From: JBBQNY01 sp038330365
Lineage (GTDB): Bacteria; Pseudomonadota; Gammaproteobacteria; Xanthomonadales; Ahniellaceae
DNA length: 10,422 nucleotides
Direction: 5' to 3'
Assembly (NCBI GenBank): GCA_038330365.1
Contig: JBBQNY010000096.1
Location: forward strand, 1 to 10,422
The notes under the pieces were generated by a model. It searched no databases and was not told the DNA's origin. It was given only the letters and a program-made list of their open reading frames with translations. The position numbers and the translations under genes were made by a program. Positions 6,901 through 10,422 of the stretch are shown here, piece by piece (position 1 is the first letter of the stretch; each line of letters opens with the position of its first letter).

Positions 6901-7998
6901 CAGTCGCAGCAGCGGCTCCCAGATTGCAACGTCGATGCGTGCGGAGGCGATGTCGGTTCGGGACCCGCGGCGTCGCACGCGCACATGTTGGCCCTGCACA
7001 TGGGCCAGATCGAGTTGCCAGCTGTCCGCAGCAGAGGACTGTTGCCAGACCAGACGCCAGGGGCGAACGGGCATTGCATCTCCAGGGGCCGGTCCATTTC
7101 CCTTGCGGCCCAAGGCAGGGTCGCGACTCGACTTTGCACTTACCGCACGCATTGATTGGCCGGATTCGCGAATCCCCACATCCGCGCGCAGCGTGCGCTT
7201 GCCGGGTTCCCAGTCGAACCACGCGGACACGTCGGCTGCGCCAGGCCAAGGTGCGACCTTCGGACTGCGTTGCGGTTGCCAGTCGCTGAGTGCGACGCGC
7301 ACACCGGACGCGAAGCAGCGACCGGTCTGCCAGTCGTCGCGAGCCCGGCAGGCCACGCGTACCGGAAATGCGCCGTTGCCGGCACGCGCGCGAGCGCCGA
7401 AGCGACGGCCGTTCCAGTCATTCTCGATGAGCGCATGTACGCGATCGAAACTCCATTGCGAGCCACTTGCGACATCGGTGATCGCGACCGTGGCGTCGCG
7501 CACGCTGACGCGGCCGATTTCGAACAGCGGGTTGCTGTCGCCTTCCACTTTCTGCCCGTCGAATCCGCGCAACCGCCAGCGGCCGTCGCGTTGACGTTCG
7601 ATCGAGAGCTTGGGCCCGATAACGCGAAACTCGCTCCACGGGGAGCCGGGGCGTGTCCATGCGTAGAGATGCACGGCGAACTCGGCACGCGCGATGCGCA
7701 AGGCCGGCGCGCGGCCAGTCGGATCGGCGATCTCGACCCCGCGAAGCTCCAGCAACGGCCCTTCGCGACGCCAGTTGGCATTGAACGCATCGAAGCGCAC
7801 GGGTCGCTGCATTTGCGTTGACAGCAGCGCCGCGACCCGATCGGGCCGTGCATCGAGCCATGGCACCAGCCACCAGCCCGCTACCTGCAGCACCAGAGCG
7901 CCAAGCAGCGCCAGTCCGATCAGTGCGATAACGATGCGCGGCAGCCGTCGGAGCAGGGTCCTGCCCCGCCGTACAGATCTGGTGGAATCCGGTTTCAT
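3934..7998 (-). CDS. yhdP: YhdP family AsmA-like envelope protein
   Basis: A 1354-residue protein of the YhdP/TIGR02099 type, part of the AsmA-like group. E. coli YhdP acts with TamB and YdbH to move phospholipids from inner to outer membrane across the periplasm. The basic amino end (residues 1-20) is followed by one membrane anchor (about 22-45, ending GWWLVPWL). The rest is a long beta-rich periplasmic region, as expected for a lipid-conducting groove. The conserved AsmA-type C-terminal block begins at about 1171 (GRLLDLDPGAGR, then RRLSLDF and FDRIDGDF) and includes SGRTGL, KDYDQ and the Gly/Ala-rich segment near 1265-1280. Two features differ from E. coli YhdP (about 1266 residues): a Pro/Ser/Thr/Ala-rich linker at about 915-965 and a Pro-rich tail from about 1318. 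The ATG at 7998 precedes the basic-plus-TM signal anchor. The purine run GGAAG sits directly against it, so the ribosome-binding site is poor. It lies 93 bp after rng and is probably co-transcribed. tldD, the usual next gene in many relatives, is absent. Confidence 0.93.
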   Translation of the reverse strand: MKPDSTRSVRRGRTLLRRLPRIVIALIGLALLGALVLQVAGWWLVPWLDARPDRVAALLSTQMQRPVRFDAFNANWRREGPLLELRGVEIADPTGRAPALRIARAEFAVHLYAWTRPGSPWSEFRVIGPKLSIERQRDGRWRLRGFDGQKVEGDSNPLFEIGRVSVRDATVAITDVASGSQWSFDRVHALIENDWNGRRFGARARAGNGAFPVRVACRARDDWQTGRCFASGVRVALSDWQPQRSPKVAPWPGAADVSAWFDWEPGKRTLRADVGIRESGQSMRAVSAKSSRDPALGRKGNGPAPGDAMPVRPWRLVWQQSSAADSWQLDLAHVQGQHVRVRRRGSRTDIASARIDVAIWEPLLRLVPSVPAATIGWLDAAQPRGRITDIRVGFDGGSLHYAQARLRGIGWKPHRDRPGVRGLAAVVSGDRDAIVMEPEQNTRTWLVSRDFPEPLALDWKGGVVGWLAGEDSSRLEASALDIALDGSARISGRASLEFRKDRARPFANFALALDVMPVDRLQAYWPRTHMPAHTIDWLQRSLAGGEVRDARLILHGDLADWPFKGRRGRFETHAEVVDTRLTFKPDWPAVEVDSAAVSFVGPGMDIVLHRGSTHGLAVSHAHAVIPRLAASVLQIDAEGRGPGNAMLGYLRDSPLRKNVGEAIEGLSLDGEGTLGISLRIPLGENRGEPTVDGHVAFEGVDIADSKWDITMTDARGEVRFDHEGFIAEDWDVHFQGDPARLSLRSGPHALEPDIHAFEAALGGRFTAEALLARVPELKPLESYFDGRSPFEVEVLIGRARANGVARSQRVRVRSDLSGIALTLPAPLHKSRSSRLPIEVNADLPFARGQLRIDVGDRLHAIAVAGTAVRPFTAHFALGAAASPELPARGIRVSGRADEVDVLGWSKFVSALSRHLESLPTTPPATSEPGTLATNTSEKAGARSAPPSKSPSPNTAPPANVPAPQWTLAQRFAGLDIDADAWLLGGRRFGALTVKGAAASGGLEFTVSGAEAEGRVDVPRDGSGLPLVLEFARLHLPPSKPGPRLDVDPTTLPPLRVAIADFRLGRAELGRIEMQTQPVPQGMHIGRLLARSPRLTLEGEGDWMRDGSGEHSRVMAEIRAPDLGALLTALDFDGVVDGGETEVELDGRWIGAPTDFALAKLEGTMSIAIGAGRLLDLDPGAGRVIGLVNLQAIRRRLSLDFSDFFTPGMAFDRIDGDFRMQGGNATTRNIVLRAPAADVYVSGRTGLGAKDYDQQVEVHPKLGSALPVVGAVAAGPVGAALGWVMQRALEKPLGNAARRRYRVTGPWQKPVIVHLRRRQAPAAPALNPKSAPTPSMLEGSPPEESDQSTSNEPVP

Positions 7999-8091
7999 GC
8001 TTCCGGGCCTGTCGCGTCACGATGCGACACGATCAACACGACGCGAAAGGGTGGCGCAGAACGAAACCGTTGCGCGCGCCGCTGCTGCCGC

Positions 8092-9687
8092 TCAGAGCAG
8101 CACGACATCGAACTGTTCTTGCGCGTATTGCTCCTCCGGCTGCAGGCGTATGGTCTTGCCGATAAATTCCTCGAGCTCCGCCACCGTGCCCGATTCCTCG
8201 TCGAGAATCCGGTTCACGACCTGGGGAGCAGCCAGCACCAGCAGCTTTGCGGATTCGAACTGACGCACCGCGCGCGTGATCTCGCGGAAAATCTCGTAGC
8301 AGAGCGTTTCCGTGGTCTTGAGTGTGCCGCGGCCCGTACAGGTGTAACAGGGCTCGCAGAGTTGCCGCTCGAGGCTCTCGGTGGTGCGCTTGCGCGTCAT
8401 CTCCACCAGACCGAGCGGCGAGAAGTCATACACCGTCGACTTGGCGTGATCGCGCTGCAACGCCTTTTCAAGCGTGCGCATCACCTGCCGACGATGCTCG
8501 GCATCGAGCATGTCGATGAAGTCGATGATGATGATGCCGCCGAGGTTGCGCAGGCGGAGCTGACGCGCCGCCGACTGCGCAGCCTCGAGATTGGTGCGGA
8601 ATACTGTTTCCTCGAGATTGCGCGAACCGATGAAGCCCCCGGTGTTGACGTCGATCGTGGTCATCGCCTCGGTCTGGTCGATGACGAGATAGCCGCCGGA
8701 TTTGAGTGGTACCTGCTTCTGCAGCGCGCGCTGGATCTCGTCCTCGACGCCGTACAGATCGAACAGCGGGCGGGCGCCAGGATAATGTTCGATCGACTCG
8801 GCCAGTTCCGGCATGAACTGGCGCGCAAACGCCTGCGTGCGCTCGAACGATTCACGCGAGTCCACGCGCACCTTCTCGACGCCTGCGCGCATGAGATCGC
8901 GCACCGCGCGCAGCGGCAGCGACAGGTCCTCGTAGATGCGCTCGCCCACGGCGGTGGAAACGATGGCGCGCTCAATGGACTGCCAGAGCTTGTGCAGGTA
9001 GGCGACGTCTTCGGTGAGAGCCTCGGCCGGCTGCCCTTCCGCATTGGTGCGAACGATGTAGCCGAACCCCGGTGACTCTTCCTGCAGCGGCGCCATGATG
9101 GCGCGCAGCCGTTCCCGCTCGATTTCATCCTCGATGCGGGTGGAGATTCCGAGCATGTGCGCGCTCGGCATCAGCACCAGATATCGGGACGGCAGCGACA
9201 AGTGGGTCGTGAGGCGCGCGCCCTTGCCGCCGATCGGGTCCTTGATGACCTGCACGACGATTTCCTGGCCTTCGCGCAGTAGCTCGCTGATCGGCGGAAC
9301 ACCCCCGTTGGCCGCATGGCTGGCTGAGGCCGCCCTCGGAGCGCTGTCCGTTTCCAGCGCAGCGCCGTTGCCCGCGGCCAACACGGCTGAGGTCGGGAGC
9401 GGATGCGCCTCGGACCCGGACAGGGCCGACACGTCCGCCGCCATCGCGTCCGCAGGCGGCTTGCGCTGGATGTCCGACGCATGCAGGAACGCAGCGCGAT
9501 CCAGGCCAAGTTCGACGAACGCCGCCTGCATGCCGGGCATCACGCGTACCACCCGGCCCTTGTAGATATTGCCGAAATAGCCGCGCTTGCGCGCACGCTC
9601 GATATGCACTTCCTGCAGTTGGCCATTCTCGACCAGCGCGACGCGCGTCTCGCTGGGAGTCACATTGATCAGGATCTCTTCGCTCAC
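8092..9687 (-). CDS. rng: Ribonuclease G
   Basis: A 531-residue endoribonuclease of the RNase E/G family, which matures the 16S rRNA 5' end and cuts AU-rich single-stranded RNA in the cytoplasm. Order: N-terminal block EEILINVTPSETRVALVENG (residues 3-22), S1 RNA-binding region about 35-165 with GNIYKGRV and FVELGLDRAAFLHA, the RNase H-like and 5'-sensor region, and a DNase I-like catalytic domain. The catalytic metal-binding aspartates are D346 (in TIDVNTGG) and D389 (in IIIDFIDM). A Zn-link-type cysteine cluster C444-x2-C447-x2-C450 is followed by GRGTLKTTETLCYEI. It ends soon after the catalytic core, as RNase G does, without the long RNase E scaffold tail. It is longer than the usual ~489 residues because of an Ala/Ser/Pro-rich insertion at about 76-131 inside the S1 region. 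The GTG at 9687 is chosen because the conserved protein begins there (VSEEILINV). It overlaps the maf stop in GTGA, implying translational coupling. The open frame extends to 9753, but the extra 22 residues are non-conserved. Confidence 0.96.
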   Translation of the reverse strand: MSEEILINVTPSETRVALVENGQLQEVHIERARKRGYFGNIYKGRVVRVMPGMQAAFVELGLDRAAFLHASDIQRKPPADAMAADVSALSGSEAHPLPTSAVLAAGNGAALETDSAPRAASASHAANGGVPPISELLREGQEIVVQVIKDPIGGKGARLTTHLSLPSRYLVLMPSAHMLGISTRIEDEIERERLRAIMAPLQEESPGFGYIVRTNAEGQPAEALTEDVAYLHKLWQSIERAIVSTAVGERIYEDLSLPLRAVRDLMRAGVEKVRVDSRESFERTQAFARQFMPELAESIEHYPGARPLFDLYGVEDEIQRALQKQVPLKSGGYLVIDQTEAMTTIDVNTGGFIGSRNLEETVFRTNLEAAQSAARQLRLRNLGGIIIIDFIDMLDAEHRRQVMRTLEKALQRDHAKSTVYDFSPLGLVEMTRKRTTESLERQLCEPCYTCTGRGTLKTTETLCYEIFREITRAVRQFESAKLLVLAAPQVVNRILDEESGTVAELEEFIGKTIRLQPEEQYAQEQFDVVLL

Positions 9688-10286
9688 ACACGCTCTCCAT
9701 CTGCTGCCGGCTGCGAGCGCGCCAGCCTTGGGTGTTCCGCAAGCAATTGCCACGTCTCATGCAGCGGCAGACCCATCACGCCGGAGTGACTGCCATCGAT
9801 GCGCGCGATGAATGCCGCAGCGCGCCCCTGTATCGCGTAGCCGCCGGCCTTGCCGAAGCATTCACCGGTGGCCACGTACTCGGCGATCACCCGTTCATTC
9901 AAGGGCGCTACGGTGACGGTGGACCGACTCAGCTTCTGCTGCTCGGCGCCGGCCGTCAGTAGCCAGACCGACGTCAGCACTTCATGCGTCCGCCCCGACA
10001 GCTCGTGCAGCATCGCGGTTGCTTCTCCGGCGTTTGCCGGCTTGCCGAATACGCGTTGTCCCAGCACGACTTCCGTGTCCGCTGAGAGCACGGTGGCATC
10101 GGGCAACGACATCACCTTCAGCAGACCAGCGCCACCCTTCTCACGCGCGACACGACGCACGTAGGCTTCGGGCGGCTCGTCCGGCAGCCGCGCTTCCTCG
10201 ACCCCGACGTCGACGGTACTGAACAGGTAACCGAGCTGCTCCAGCAGTTGTCGCCGGCGTGGGGATTGCGACGCGAGATAAAGCAA
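9684..10286 (-). CDS. maf: Maf-family nucleotide pyrophosphatase (YhdE type)
   Basis: A 200-residue cytoplasmic house-cleaning enzyme that hydrolyses nucleoside triphosphates (dTTP, UTP and modified pyrimidine forms) to monophosphates, limiting misincorporation. Family motifs in order: the amino-terminal LASQSPRRRQLL (4-15) with the SxSPRR phosphate loop, K50 in REK, SADTEVV with catalytic D70 (68-74), FGKP with K82 (80-83), the FGKAGGYAIQG block (144-154) with Q153, and GSHSGVMGLPLHET (165-178). T71 and Q153 fit the dTTP/UTP-specific YhdE subgroup better than YceF. The start is TTG at 10286, giving the expected LYLASQSPRR amino end; a TAG lies 10 codons upstream in frame, and an AGG 7 nt before the TTG is the likely ribosome-binding site. 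An ATG at 10294 is out of frame. The stop overlaps the rng start by 4 bp. Length is normal for the family (about 190-200). Confidence 0.95.
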   Translation of the reverse strand: MLYLASQSPRRRQLLEQLGYLFSTVDVGVEEARLPDEPPEAYVRRVAREKGGAGLLKVMSLPDATVLSADTEVVLGQRVFGKPANAGEATAMLHELSGRTHEVLTSVWLLTAGAEQQKLSRSTVTVAPLNERVIAEYVATGECFGKAGGYAIQGRAAAFIARIDGSHSGVMGLPLHETWQLLAEHPRLARSQPAADGERV

Positions 10287-10331
10287 GTGGCATGACCTGA
10301 CAAAGCGCGCCGCAGGCTAGCACGGCGTACG

Positions 10332-10422
10332 TTAAAAACCGGCGGACACGACGCGCCCGGATTCGGCGCTCCCGCGCTCGCCGCCTGCACCCCGCGCGCA
10401 CGACATCATCGGATCCCACGCC
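10332..10422 (-). CDS. Possible 3' end of an unidentified upstream gene
   Basis: A frame open from the window edge gives 29 residues (beginning AWDPMM, ending VVSAGF) before TAA at 10334-10332, with G/C-rich third positions typical of the region's genes. If real, it is the C-terminus of a gene 45 bp upstream of maf on the same strand. It does not resemble the C-terminus of RlmH, a frequent maf neighbour, and I cannot assign a family. Other frames here are also open, so support is weak. Confidence 0.25.
   Translation of the reverse strand, partial: AWDPMMSCARGAGGERGSAESGRVVSAGF

Noticed and set aside
8081..8100. GCTGCT/AGCAGC dyad at the rng stop codon as a terminator
   Set aside because: Short stem overlapping the coding end, no T-run, and yhdP follows within 93 bp, so co-transcription is more likely.

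Overview
The window is high-GC DNA with the gene order maf - rng - yhdP on the minus strand. That order is characteristic of Gammaproteobacteria. GC content, codon use and REP-like repeats suggest the Xanthomonadales/Steroidobacterales side of the class, but there is no rRNA or other phylogenetic marker here to settle it.

Right half (about 3.93-10.42 kb, minus strand): an ordinary housekeeping block. maf (nucleotide pyrophosphatase, TTG start) overlaps rng (ribonuclease G, GTG start) by 4 bp and is probably translationally coupled to it. After a 93-bp gap comes yhdP, a 1354-residue AsmA-like envelope protein thought to carry phospholipids between the two membranes. Before maf, the window edge may hold the last 29 codons of an unidentified minus-strand gene. 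In many relatives yhdP is followed by tldD. Here the conserved block stops at the yhdP stop codon.

Middle (about 2.8-3.93 kb): a 1.1-kb accessory interval of lower coding density. It holds two small predicted two-helix membrane proteins on the minus strand and a perfect 17-bp hairpin between them that resembles a REP element. A 12-bp perfect inverted repeat (2995-3006 / 3814-3825) brackets both small genes. The first small gene has an in-frame TAG between its best ribosome-binding site and its conserved-looking body, so it is either a fresh pseudogene or a coupled two-ORF arrangement.

Left half (1-2.8 kb): a plus-strand SLC13/DASS-type permease with a cytosolic TrkA-C domain, flanked on both sides by direct copies of a 17-bp motif (16/17 identical), and at the left edge a minus-strand UPF0158 protein. 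The 550 bp between them has no convincing gene.

I see no CRISPR array, tRNA, rRNA, complete transposase or recognisable defence operon. The least explained part is the repeat-bracketed small-membrane-protein cassette in the middle. The long ORFs antisense to yhdP and to the permease are shadows of GC-rich coding sequence.
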